Below, in pieces: positions 6,731 through 13,328 of a stretch of DNA of 15,935 nucleotides. Origin of the DNA: Azoarcus sp. (GTDB lineage Bacteria; Pseudomonadota; Gammaproteobacteria; Burkholderiales; Rhodocyclaceae); assembly GCA_023230755.1 (NCBI GenBank), contig JALNWS010000087.1, positions 1 through 15,935 on the forward strand, in the 5' to 3' direction. Position numbers and translations under genes: made by a program. The notes beneath the pieces are model-generated. The model searched no databases and had not been told where the DNA came from. It worked only from the letters and a program-made list of their open reading frames with translations. How positions within the stretch are numbered: position 1 is the stretch's first letter; every line of letters begins with the position of its first letter.

Positions 6731-7825
6731 ATGACTGAAACCTTCTACGACGTGCTGCGCCGCCAGGGCATCACGCGCCGCAGTTTCCTGAAGTTCTGCA
6801 GCCTCACCGCGACCTCGCTGGGGCTCGGTTCGGCCGCTGCGCCGCAGATCGCTCATGCACTGGAAACCCGGCCGCGCACTCCGGTGCTGTGGTTGCACGG
6901 GCTGGAGTGCACCTGTTGCTCGGAGTCCTTCATTCGCTCCGCGCATCCGCTGGCCAAGGATGTGGTGTTGTCGATGCTCTCGCTCGATTACGACGACACC
7001 CTGATGGCTGCCGCCGGCCACCAGGCCGAGGCCATCATCGAAGAGGTCAAGCGCAAGTACAAGGGCAACTACATTCTGGCAGTGGAGGGCAATCCACCGC
7101 TCAACGAGGATGGCATGTACTGCATCCACGGCGGTCGCCCCTTCATCGAGGTGCTCAAGGAAACCGCTGCCGACGCCAAGGCCATCATCTCCTGGGGCTC
7201 GTGTGCATCGTGGGGTTGCGTGCAGGCTGCCAAGCCCAACCCGACCCGGGCCACGCCGGTGCACAAGGTCATCTTCGACAAGCCGATCATCAAGGTGCCG
7301 GGCTGTCCGCCGATTGCCGAGGTCATGACCGGCGTCGTCACCTACATGCTGACCTTCGACCGCATCCCCGAGCTGGATCGCCAGGGCCGGCCGAAGATGT
7401 TCTATGGCCAGCGCATTCACGACAAGTGTTACCGCCGGCCGCACTTCGATGCCGGCCAGTTCGTCGAGGAGTGGGACGACGAAAACGCGCGCAAGGGCTA
7501 CTGCCTGTACAAGGTCGGGTGCAAGGGGCCGACCACCTACAACGCGTGCTCCACGGTGCGCTGGAACAACGGCGTGTCCTTCCCCATCCAGTCCGGCCAC
7601 GGCTGTATCGGCTGTTCGGAAGACGGCTTCTGGGACAAGGGCAGTTTCTACGACCGGGTCACCGACATCCATCAGTTCGGTATCGAGGCCAATGCGGACA
7701 AGATCGGTGCGACCGCAGCCGGCGTGGTCGGTGCATCGGTTGCGGCGCATGCGGCGGTGACCGCACTGGCGCGCGCGCGCAGCACACCCGGACTCGACAA
7801 CAAACCGCAATCGGGAGACAAGTGA
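6731..7825 (+). CDS. hoxK: Membrane-bound [NiFe]-hydrogenase small subunit
   Basis: Electron-transfer subunit of a group 1 uptake hydrogenase, exported folded by Tat with HoxG. 364 residues. Twin-arginine signal RRSFLK at 16-21, probable cleavage after AHA (41-43). Counting L44 as 1, every ligand falls on the Ralstonia MBH and E. coli Hyd-1 numbers: proximal cluster C17, C19, C20, C115, C120, C149; distal cluster H187, C190, C215, C221; medial [3Fe-4S] C230, C249, C252. C19 and C120 are the two extra cysteines of the [4Fe-3S] cluster that marks O2-tolerant enzymes. A hydrophobic anchor (about 325-349) would tie the complex to the cytoplasmic membrane. ATG 6731 has GAGGGAG upstream; the longer in-frame ATG at 6608 precedes the promoter and is discarded. 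Two nt before hoxG. Confidence 0.98.
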   Translation: MTETFYDVLRRQGITRRSFLKFCSLTATSLGLGSAAAPQIAHALETRPRTPVLWLHGLECTCCSESFIRSAHPLAKDVVLSMLSLDYDDTLMAAAGHQAEAIIEEVKRKYKGNYILAVEGNPPLNEDGMYCIHGGRPFIEVLKETAADAKAIISWGSCASWGCVQAAKPNPTRATPVHKVIFDKPIIKVPGCPPIAEVMTGVVTYMLTFDRIPELDRQGRPKMFYGQRIHDKCYRRPHFDAGQFVEEWDDENARKGYCLYKVGCKGPTTYNACSTVRWNNGVSFPIQSGHGCIGCSEDGFWDKGSFYDRVTDIHQFGIEANADKIGATAAGVVGASVAAHAAVTALARARSTPGLDNKPQSGDK

Positions 7826-7827
7826 TC

Positions 7828-9618
7828 ATGGGCTCGTACGAGACGCAGGGCTTCAAGCTCGACAATACCGGCAAGCGCGTGGTGGTCGACCCGGTCACCC
7901 GGATCGAGGGCCACATGCGGGTCGAGGTCAACCTCGATGCCGACAATGTGATCCGTAATGCGGTGTCCACCGGCACCATGTGGCGCGGGCTGGAGGTGAT
8001 TCTGAAAGGGCGCGATCCGCGCGACGCCTGGGCATTTACCGAGCGCATCTGCGGCGTGTGTACCGGCACCCACGCGCTGACCTCGGTGCGTGCGGTGGAG
8101 GATGCGCTGAAGATCGACATCCCCGAGAACGCCAATTCGATTCGCAACATCATGCAGCTTGCGCTGCAACTGCATGACCATCTGGTGCATTTCTATCACC
8201 TGCACGCGCTCGACTGGGTCGACGTGGTGTCGGCGCTCAAGGCCGACCCCAAGGCGACCTCCGCGCTGGCCCAGAGCATCTCGAACTGGCCCAACAGTTC
8301 GCCGGGCTACTTCCGCGACATCCAGAACCGGCTGAAGAAATTCGTCGAGTCCGGTCAGCTTGGCCCCTTCATGAACGGCTACTGGGGCAATCCGGCCTAC
8401 AAGCTGCCGCCCGAAGCCAACCTGATGGCGGTCACCCACTATCTGGAAGCACTCGACTTCCAGAAGGAAATCGTCAAGATCCATACCATCTTCGGTGGCA
8501 AGAACCCGCATCCGAACTGGCTGGTGGGCGGCATGCCGTGCGCGATCAATGTGCACGACACCGGCGCGGTGGGTGCAATCAACATGGAGCGGCTCAACCA
8601 CGTCAGCTACATCATCGACCGCTGCATCGAGTTCGTCGATCAGGTCTATGTCCCCGACCTGACGGCCATCGCGGGCTTCTACAAAGACTGGCTTCATGGC
8701 GGTGGCATCTCGTCGCTGTCGGTCATGTCCTACGGTGACATCCCCGATCGCGCCAATGATTATTCCGCCTCAAACCTGATGTTGCCGCGCGGCGCCATCA
8801 TCAACGGCGATCTGTCGAAGATTCACGAGATCGATCTGCGCGACCCGGATCAGGTGCAGGAGTTCGTCACTCACAGCTGGTACAGCTATCCGGACGAGAC
8901 CAAGGGCCTGCACCCGTGGGACGGCATTACCGAACCCAACTTCGTGCTCGGCAAGAACACCAAGGGCACGAAGACGCGCATCGAGTCGCTGGACGAGGAG
9001 GGCAAGTACTCCTGGATCAAGTCGCCGCGCTGGCGCGGTCACGCGATGGAGGTTGGCCCGCTGTCGCGCTACATCATCGGTTACGTGCAGAACAATCCCG
9101 AGTTCAAGGAGCCGACCGACAAGCTGCTCACCGATCTCGGCCTGCCGCTGCAAGCCTTGTTCTCCACGCTGGGCCGCACTGCCGCGCGGGGGCTCGAGGC
9201 CTCGTGGGCGGCGCACAAGATGCGCTACTTCTTCGACAAGATGATCGCCAACATCAAGGCGGGCGACGAGGCGACTGCGAACGTCGATAAGTGGGACCCG
9301 TCGCGCTGGCCCGCTGAGGCCAAGGGCGTCGGCTTTACCGAAGCGCCGCGCGGCGCGCTCGGGCACTGGATCCGCATCAAGGACGGCAAGATCGACAACT
9401 ACCAGGCGGTGGTGCCTACCACCTGGAACGGCAGCCCGCGCGACGACAAGGGCCAGATCGGCGCCTTCGAAGCATCGCTGATGAATACCCCTGTCGCCAA
9501 GGCCGACGAGCCGCTCGAGATTCTCCGCACCCTGCATTCCTTTGATCCCTGCCTGGCGTGCTCGACGCATGTCATGAGCCCGGACGGACGGGAATTGAGC
9601 AAGGTGAAGGTGCGCTAA
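7828..9618 (+). CDS. hoxG: Membrane-bound [NiFe]-hydrogenase large subunit
   Basis: Catalytic subunit that oxidises H2 at the Ni-Fe(CN)2CO site. 596 residues. The N-terminal motif is RICGVCTGTH with ligands C75 and C78; the C-terminal motif is DPCLACSTH with C575 and C578 ending at H581. The last 15 residues (VMSPDGRELSKVKVR) form the extension that the HoxM endopeptidase removes after nickel insertion. RGLE at 53-56 and VDPVTRIEGH at 20-29 are also typical. ATG 7828 follows the hoxK stop by 2 nt. The frame is open far upstream inside hoxK, but that is a GC-rich shadow. Translated with hoxK and exported with it through the HoxK Tat signal; no signal peptide of its own. Confidence 0.98.
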   Translation: MGSYETQGFKLDNTGKRVVVDPVTRIEGHMRVEVNLDADNVIRNAVSTGTMWRGLEVILKGRDPRDAWAFTERICGVCTGTHALTSVRAVEDALKIDIPENANSIRNIMQLALQLHDHLVHFYHLHALDWVDVVSALKADPKATSALAQSISNWPNSSPGYFRDIQNRLKKFVESGQLGPFMNGYWGNPAYKLPPEANLMAVTHYLEALDFQKEIVKIHTIFGGKNPHPNWLVGGMPCAINVHDTGAVGAINMERLNHVSYIIDRCIEFVDQVYVPDLTAIAGFYKDWLHGGGISSLSVMSYGDIPDRANDYSASNLMLPRGAIINGDLSKIHEIDLRDPDQVQEFVTHSWYSYPDETKGLHPWDGITEPNFVLGKNTKGTKTRIESLDEEGKYSWIKSPRWRGHAMEVGPLSRYIIGYVQNNPEFKEPTDKLLTDLGLPLQALFSTLGRTAARGLEASWAAHKMRYFFDKMIANIKAGDEATANVDKWDPSRWPAEAKGVGFTEAPRGALGHWIRIKDGKIDNYQAVVPTTWNGSPRDDKGQIGAFEASLMNTPVAKADEPLEILRTLHSFDPCLACSTHVMSPDGRELSKVKVR

Positions 9619-9632
9619 TTTCCACGGTTCCA

Positions 9633-9668
9633 ATGACTGCGCCGCTGCAACGCATGCGGCGCAGTCAT
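9633..9668 (+). repeat. Perfect 13-bp inverted repeat between hoxG and hoxZ
   Basis: ATGACTGCGCCGC (9633-9645) and its exact reverse complement (9656-9668) enclose a 10-nt loop. The repeat fills most of the 67-bp gap and ends just before the hoxZ RBS. No T-run follows (CGGAAAAGGAG), so full intrinsic termination is unlikely. The plausible roles are 3'-end protection of a processed hoxKG mRNA, attenuation of hoxZ, or a protein-binding palindrome. The perfect complementarity is directly visible; the function is inferred. Confidence 0.75.
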
Positions 9669-9685
9669 CGGAAAAGGAGAACGAC

Positions 9686-10393
9686 ATGCTGGCAGAACAA
9701 GATGCATTCGAGGCCGAGCGTCAGGCACGGCTGGTCAAGGCGGTCTATGTGTACGAGGCGCCCTTGCGGCTGTGGCACTGGGTCAATGCGCTGGCCATCA
9801 CCGTGCTGGCGATCACCGGTTATTTCATTGGTCAGCCGTTGCCGTCGGTGCCGGGCGAAGCGAGCGCGAATTTCCTGATGGGTTATATCCGCTTTGCGCA
9901 TTTTGCGGCGGCCTATATCTTTGCCGTCGGCTTTCTTGGACGGATCTACTGGGCGCTGGTGGGCAATCACCATGCACGACAGATCTTCCTGGTGCCGATA
10001 TGGAGTGCGAAGTGGTGGGGCGAGGTTCTCTACGAGCTGCGCTGGTATCTCTTTCTCGTCAGTGAACCGAAAAAGTACGTCGGTCACAATCCGCTGGCGC
10101 AGCTGATGATGTTCCTGTTCTTCACCATTGGCGCGGTGTACATGATCTGCACCGGCTTTGCGCTGTACGGCGAAGGCCTGGGTGAAGGCAGCTGGGCCTC
10201 GTCGATGTTCGGCTGGGTCATCACGGCGGTAGGCGGCAACAGCCTGCAGGTGCACAGTTTTCACCGGCTCGGCATGTGGGTCACCGTCAGCTTCGTGATC
10301 GTCCACGTCTACGCGGCGATCCGCGAGGACATCATGAGCCGGCAGAGTCTGATCTCCACCATGGTCTCCGGCTGGCGGATGTTCAAGGACTGA
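9686..10393 (+). CDS. hoxZ: Hydrogenase b-type cytochrome, membrane anchor
   Basis: Di-heme cytochrome b that accepts electrons from HoxK and passes them to the quinone pool, and anchors the hydrogenase to the membrane. 235 residues with four hydrophobic segments, roughly 33-50, 71-92, 137-160 and 196-212. Likely heme-ligand histidines are H31 (LRLWHWVN), H72 (RFAHFAA), and H190/H193 and H207 (VHSFHRLG...VIVHVYA), the arrangement of the Ni/Fe-hydrogenase cytochrome b family (HyaC/HupC/HoxZ). ATG 9686 has AAGGAG 6 nt upstream. It is separated from hoxG by a gap holding a strong hairpin, and its stop is followed after about 75 bp by an intrinsic terminator, so it is likely the last gene of the structural transcript. 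Confidence 0.96.
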   Translation: MLAEQDAFEAERQARLVKAVYVYEAPLRLWHWVNALAITVLAITGYFIGQPLPSVPGEASANFLMGYIRFAHFAAAYIFAVGFLGRIYWALVGNHHARQIFLVPIWSAKWWGEVLYELRWYLFLVSEPKKYVGHNPLAQLMMFLFFTIGAVYMICTGFALYGEGLGEGSWASSMFGWVITAVGGNSLQVHSFHRLGMWVTVSFVIVHVYAAIREDIMSRQSLISTMVSGWRMFKD

Positions 10394-10467
10394 ACTCCGT
10401 CATTTTTTCGGCAATGAATGTGCGTTTTCCTCCTTTCGTCTCTCTCTCCTCATGATGACGATGCTTC

Positions 10468-10495
10468 GCGCGGGCTTCGGCCCGCGCCTTTTTTT
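10468..10495 (+). terminator. Intrinsic terminator after hoxZ
   Basis: Perfect 8-bp GC stem GCGCGGGC / GCCCGCGC with a TTCG tetraloop (10468-10487), then one C and seven T (10489-10495). This is a textbook Rho-independent terminator 75 bp after the hoxZ stop. It would end, or strongly reduce, transcription from the hoxK promoter before the maturation genes. Confidence 0.9.
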
Positions 10496-10502
10496 GCCGG
10501 TT

Positions 10503-10781
10503 GTGCGCGGGTCCGGCAGAGCACCCACGCATCCGGGACGCTTTCTCGAAACCCGCTTCATGCGCCCGGCAGGCATTTCGCAGGAAGCGCTGGCGCGGGC
10601 GCTTGGCGTCTCGCGTCGGCGGGTGAATGAGCTGACCCGTGGCCGGCGCGCTTTCACGCCGGATACCGCTGTGCGCCTGGGAATCTTCTTCGGTACCGAC
10701 CCGTTGTTGTGGATGCATCTTCAGGCTGCGTGGGATACGCATATTGCGTGGCGCAGCCTGTGCGACGCGAACGGTGGGTGA
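10503..10781 (+). CDS. Orphan HigA-family HTH protein (start uncertain)
   Basis: XRE-type DNA-binding protein of the HigA/VapI antitoxin family: THPGRFLETRFMRPAGISQE, then helix-turn-helix QEALARALGVSRRRVNELTRG (about 27-47 from GTG 10503), then RRAFTPDTAVRLGIFFGTDPLLW and a final LQAAWDTHIAWR, all in family order. From GTG 10503 it has 92 residues. ATGs at 10452 and 10461 are in frame, but using them would place the hoxZ terminator inside the coding region, and neither ATG nor GTG has a clear RBS. No HigB toxin can fit upstream, where only about 100 bp separate it from hoxZ. It has no visible promoter. It could be a domesticated regulator of the hox genes, a leftover antitoxin, or decaying. 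This gene is absent from the classical Ralstonia hoxKGZMLOQRTV order. Confidence 0.7.
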   Translation: MRGSGRAPTHPGRFLETRFMRPAGISQEALARALGVSRRRVNELTRGRRAFTPDTAVRLGIFFGTDPLLWMHLQAAWDTHIAWRSLCDANGG

Positions 10782-10788
10782 GCGTAAA

Positions 10789-10820
10789 GGTGGAAACAAG
10801 GTTTTCGCTTTGGTGGAAAG
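10789..10820 (+). repeat. Direct repeats GGTGGAAA, candidate activator sites
   Basis: GGTGGAAAC (10789-10797) and GGTGGAAAG (10812-10820) lie 23 bp apart, about two helical turns, 50-85 bp upstream of the IHF site. The core GTGGAAAC is also found upstream of the hoxK promoter. They are candidate binding sites for the sigma-54 activator, but the unit is short. Confidence 0.3.
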
Positions 10821-10872
10821 TCTGTCGATGCAACTGTGCTGCTTTGTCCCACATTGCGCGTCCGTAATTATT

Positions 10873-10885
10873 CAAGTGTTTGATT
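10873..10885 (-). promoter_or_regulatory. IHF-binding site, hoxM promoter
   Basis: CAAGTGTTTGATT is a full match to the IHF consensus on the minus strand. It ends 31 bp before the -24 GG of the hoxM promoter, exactly the orientation and distance seen at hoxK. Confidence 0.62.
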
Positions 10886-10914
10886 ATTTGATTGTTCGTG
10901 TCCGCTCTTTGGGT

Positions 10915-10930
10915 TGGCACGGAGCATGCA
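10915..10930 (+). promoter_or_regulatory. Sigma-54 promoter of hoxM and downstream genes
   Basis: TTGGCACGGAGCATGCA contains TGGCACG-N4-ATGC, with GG at 10916-10917 and GC at 10928-10929 in exact GG-N10-GC spacing. Transcription would begin around 10940, about 24 nt before the hoxM ATG. The first nine bases, TTGGCACGG, are identical to those of the hoxK promoter. It lies downstream of the hoxZ terminator, so it would supply the maturation genes independently. Confidence 0.68.
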
Positions 10931-10963
10931 TCTGTAACCCCATTCGTTACACCCGGAGCCAGC

Positions 10964-11584
10964 ATGCGCACTCAGTCCTGTTCAGTCCTGATTCTCGGTA
11001 TCGGCAACCTCCTGTGGGCCGACGAGGGCTTCGGTGTGCGCTGTGTCGAGGCGCTCAACGCGGCCTGGCAATTCGGTGACGAGGTGACGGTGATGGACGG
11101 CGGCACCCAGGGCCTGTATCTGCTGCCTTATGTCACCGAAGCCCGTCGCCTGATCGTTTTCGATGCGGTGGACTATGGTCTCGAGCCCGGCGCGATGCGC
11201 CTGGTGGAGGACGGAGAAGTGCCGCGCTTCATGGGGGCGAAGAAGATGAGTCTGCACCAGACCGGTTTCCAGGAGGTGCTGGCCTCGGCACAGATGCTCG
11301 ATCGCCTGCCTGAATCCATGCTGCTTATCGGCGTGCAGCCGGTAGAGCTCGACGACTTCGGCGGCAGCCTGCGACCGGTCGTGCGCGACGGTATCGAACC
11401 GGCCGTGGCCCATGCGGTAGCGCGTCTGCGCAGATGGGGGGCCACCGTCGAACCCCGCGCCGACGCAGTGTCGCGGCTCAACGACTTGGCGCTCGCCATC
11501 GATGCCTACGAGACGGGGCGGCCAGCGCCCGAGGTCGCGTGCCGGCATGGCGATCTGCGTTTTGTCACGACCGGGGAGGCCTGA
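10964..11584 (+). CDS. hoxM: Hydrogenase maturation endopeptidase
   Basis: Nickel-recognising protease (HupD/HybD/HyaD family) that removes the C-terminal extension of HoxG once nickel is in place. 206 residues. The fold opens with VLILGIGNLLWADEGFGVR. The three nickel-binding positions of E. coli HybD (E16, D62, H93) align with E21 in ADEGFG, D67 in VFDAV and H98 in SLHQTG. The DGGTQG loop (45-50) is also conserved. ATG 10964 has GGAG upstream; a longer in-frame start at 10892 would begin upstream of the -24 element and is discarded. First gene of the maturation unit, directly behind a sigma-54 promoter, and 1 nt before hoxL. Confidence 0.96.
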   Translation: MRTQSCSVLILGIGNLLWADEGFGVRCVEALNAAWQFGDEVTVMDGGTQGLYLLPYVTEARRLIVFDAVDYGLEPGAMRLVEDGEVPRFMGAKKMSLHQTGFQEVLASAQMLDRLPESMLLIGVQPVELDDFGGSLRPVVRDGIEPAVAHAVARLRRWGATVEPRADAVSRLNDLALAIDAYETGRPAPEVACRHGDLRFVTTGEA

Positions 11585-11585
11585 C

Positions 11586-11897
11586 ATGTGTGTCGGCATT
11601 CCGCTGCAGGTGCGGCGCATGGAGGGCAGCGTTGCGCTGTGCACCGATCTCAAGGGCAGAGAGCACCGCATCGACACCTTGCTCGTCGGACCTCAGCCCG
11701 AAGGGGCGTGGCTGATGACATTTCTCGGCGCCGCGCGAGCGGTGATCGGCGCCGGAGAGGCCGCCCGGGTCAGTGCTGCGCTTGATGCACTGTCCGGTCT
11801 GATGGCCGGTTTGCCTGTGGATCTGGAGGCGGCTTTCGCCGACCTTGTTGACCGCGAGCCCCAGCTTCCTGAATTTTTGCGAGGACCCCGCACATGA
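11586..11897 (+). CDS. hoxL: HypC-type hydrogenase chaperone
   Basis: HypC/HupF-family chaperone, 103 residues. Begins MCVGIPLQV with the essential C2 used to carry the Fe(CN)2CO moiety to the large subunit. In Ralstonia the equivalent HoxL is dedicated to the membrane-bound hydrogenase and acts with HoxV. Downstream of the OB-like core (to about residue 55) the tail AAFADLVDREPQLPEFLRG matches the usual HoxL/HupF end. It starts 1 nt after hoxM and its stop overlaps the hoxO start by 4 nt, indicating tight coupling. An upstream in-frame ATG at 11502 lies inside hoxM and would mask the conserved MCVGIP, so it is rejected. Confidence 0.95.
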   Translation: MCVGIPLQVRRMEGSVALCTDLKGREHRIDTLLVGPQPEGAWLMTFLGAARAVIGAGEAARVSAALDALSGLMAGLPVDLEAAFADLVDREPQLPEFLRGPRT

Positions 11898-12355
11898 ACG
11901 ACTACGCAGCTCCAACTCTGGACGCTCTCGCCGCATTGCTTGCACGACAGGCGTTGCGGCACGGTGTCGCCTGCCTTGACGCGACCGAACTGGACGCGTT
12001 TGTGGAAAAGGGTGGCGATGTGCTGATCCTGCTCACCGAAGACCCGGCCCGCAGCCCCGAGACCTGGGATGTGGCCGTCATCCTGCCGGAAATACTCAAG
12101 GCTAGCGGACACCATCTGCGTGCCGCTGCGCTGATGCCGGCCACCAGCCGGGAGCTGGCGGGACGTTACGGCATCAGCCGCTTTCCGGCGCAACTGTTCC
12201 TGCGTGACGGTGACTACGTTGGTGTGATCGAAGGCATGCTCGACTGGGATGCCTGGGGTGGGGCAGTGGCGCGCAAACTGGCGTCGCCCGTGGGCCGTGC
12301 GCCCTCGATCGGCATCCCGGTCCGCGGTCCCGCGTCCGACTCCGCCTGCCACTGA
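11894..12355 (+). CDS. hoxO: HyaE-type thioredoxin-like hydrogenase accessory protein
   Basis: HyaE/HupG/HoxO family, 153 residues with a thioredoxin-like fold and no CxxC, so it is not a redox thioredoxin. Typical segments are DVLILLTEDPARSPETWDVAVILPEIL (about 42-68) and the cis-proline-like region YGISRFPAQLFLRDGDYVGVIEGMLDW (about 91-117). Family members bind the Tat signal of the small subunit and are thought to hold it back until its Fe-S clusters are complete; in Ralstonia HoxO and HoxQ act together. The ATG overlaps the hoxL stop (ATGA). HoxQ follows after 12 nt. Confidence 0.93.
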   Translation: MNDYAAPTLDALAALLARQALRHGVACLDATELDAFVEKGGDVLILLTEDPARSPETWDVAVILPEILKASGHHLRAAALMPATSRELAGRYGISRFPAQLFLRDGDYVGVIEGMLDWDAWGGAVARKLASPVGRAPSIGIPVRGPASDSACH

Positions 12356-12367
12356 AGGAATCAGACA

Positions 12368-13225
12368 ATGAAAGCCTTTCCCATCCCCGCCGTGGCTGTC
12401 GGTCCCGGATCGCATGAAGAAGACGAAGCGCTTGAGTACATTCCGTCGCCTGGAGAGATGAGCACCTTCAATGTGCCACGTCTGCCCGAGGTGATCGATC
12501 CCGTCGTGCGTGACGAGGTGCTCGGCGTCCTGGGCCGCCTGCTCGATGGCATGCGCGCGTGGTCATTTGGCGATCCGGATTATCCCGAGATCGATCTTGC
12601 GGCGCTCTCGGTCGACGCTATCACGCTGGTCAACGAAGCATTGGGGCAGGGCGAGGTCAGCATCGTTGCAGAAACCGAGCGTGGCACGCTGCGCGTTCAG
12701 GAAACGGTGTTTGCCGGTGTCTGGCGCGAGCTCGGATTCGACCCTGCGCAGCGGCAGGTGCGCGACGTGGTGTCGGCGGCGCCGGTTCCGGGGGCGATCG
12801 GGGCCTGCGCACAGGTGGCATGCAGCGCCGGCATTGCGGTTCCATCCCCTCCGTCAGGCGTGATGAACGCACCCTCGATCCTTGCCGAACTGGTCGATGT
12901 TGCTGCGCGCTGGAAGGCCGGGGACGCTGCCCACATCGTCAATCTCACCCTGCTGCCTCTGGTGCCCGACGATCTCGCCTATCTAGACGGCGCGCTGGGG
13001 GCGGGCAGCGTAGTCGTGCTCTCGCGCGGCTACGGGAACTGCCGCGTCAGCAGCACCCGGCTCGCCAACACCTGGTGGGTGCAGTATTTCAACAGCGCCG
13101 ACAATCTGATTCTCAACACCATCGAGGTTACTGACATGCCCGATGTCGTGCCTGCAGCGGCGGAAGACTTCGGTGACAGCGTCGAACGTCTGGCCGAGTG
13201 GATCGAGACGCTCAGGCTCGAGTGA
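12368..13225 (+). CDS. hoxQ: HyaF-type hydrogenase accessory protein
   Basis: HyaF/HupH/HoxQ family, 285 residues, close to the usual 280-odd. The N-terminus MKAFPIPAVAVGPGS and the C-terminal block SRGYGNCRVSSTRLANTWWV followed by YFNSADNLILNTIEVTDMPDVV are strongly characteristic. These proteins act in maturation of the small subunit, with HoxO/HyaE, and protect the process under O2 (family knowledge). No membrane or signal segment is visible. Start ATG 12368 has AAGGA about 8 nt upstream. Its stop is followed at once by a short hairpin and a 103-bp gap before hoxR, the longest break between hoxM and hypA. Confidence 0.95.
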   Translation: MKAFPIPAVAVGPGSHEEDEALEYIPSPGEMSTFNVPRLPEVIDPVVRDEVLGVLGRLLDGMRAWSFGDPDYPEIDLAALSVDAITLVNEALGQGEVSIVAETERGTLRVQETVFAGVWRELGFDPAQRQVRDVVSAAPVPGAIGACAQVACSAGIAVPSPPSGVMNAPSILAELVDVAARWKAGDAAHIVNLTLLPLVPDDLAYLDGALGAGSVVVLSRGYGNCRVSSTRLANTWWVQYFNSADNLILNTIEVTDMPDVVPAAAEDFGDSVERLAEWIETLRLE

Positions 13226-13226
13226 T

Positions 13227-13244
13227 GCAGTCTGGCCTGACTGC
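13227..13244 (+). repeat. Hairpin after hoxQ
   Basis: GCAGTC (13227-13232) pairs perfectly with GACTGC (13239-13244) around a 6-nt loop, beginning 2 nt after the hoxQ stop. No T-run follows. It may mark a processing or partial attenuation point in the maturation transcript. The rest of the 103-bp gap shows only the hoxR RBS (AGGA), and I see no convincing promoter. Confidence 0.4.
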
Positions 13245-13328
13245 TCCTGAACGTGGGTTCGGCGTACCATCGGGTTGCATGGGGGCAGACAGTGCAGTTG
13301 GATCTACATAACAACAGGAATTGCGGCG

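Larger units (their letters stand above)
10782..10963. other. Regulatory gap upstream of hoxM
   Basis: A 182-bp non-coding interval, AT-richer than its surroundings in the 10860-10910 part. It contains two GGTGGAAA direct repeats (10789-10796 and 10812-10819, 23 bp apart), an IHF consensus site and a sigma-54-type promoter. This is the same set and order of elements as upstream of hoxK. Confidence 0.6.

Noticed and set aside
6533..7810. Minus-strand ORF (425 codons) opposite hoxK
   Set aside because: Antisense to hoxK, whose ligand residues are all intact; no recognisable motif on the minus strand.
6889..7827. In-frame 313-codon upstream extension of hoxG
   Set aside because: Lies in another frame of hoxK, is arginine- and glycine-rich with no domain, and hoxG has a family-typical start at 7828.
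10383..10799. Minus-strand ORFs opposite the HigA-like gene (possible missing toxin)
   Set aside because: They show no HigB/RelE features and are antisense shadows; a toxin gene would be expected on the same strand, upstream.
13275..13328. Longer N-terminus for the rubredoxin
   Set aside because: The extra 18 residues have no similarity to HoxR/HupI proteins and the upstream ATG lacks an RBS, whereas ATG 13329 has AGGA.
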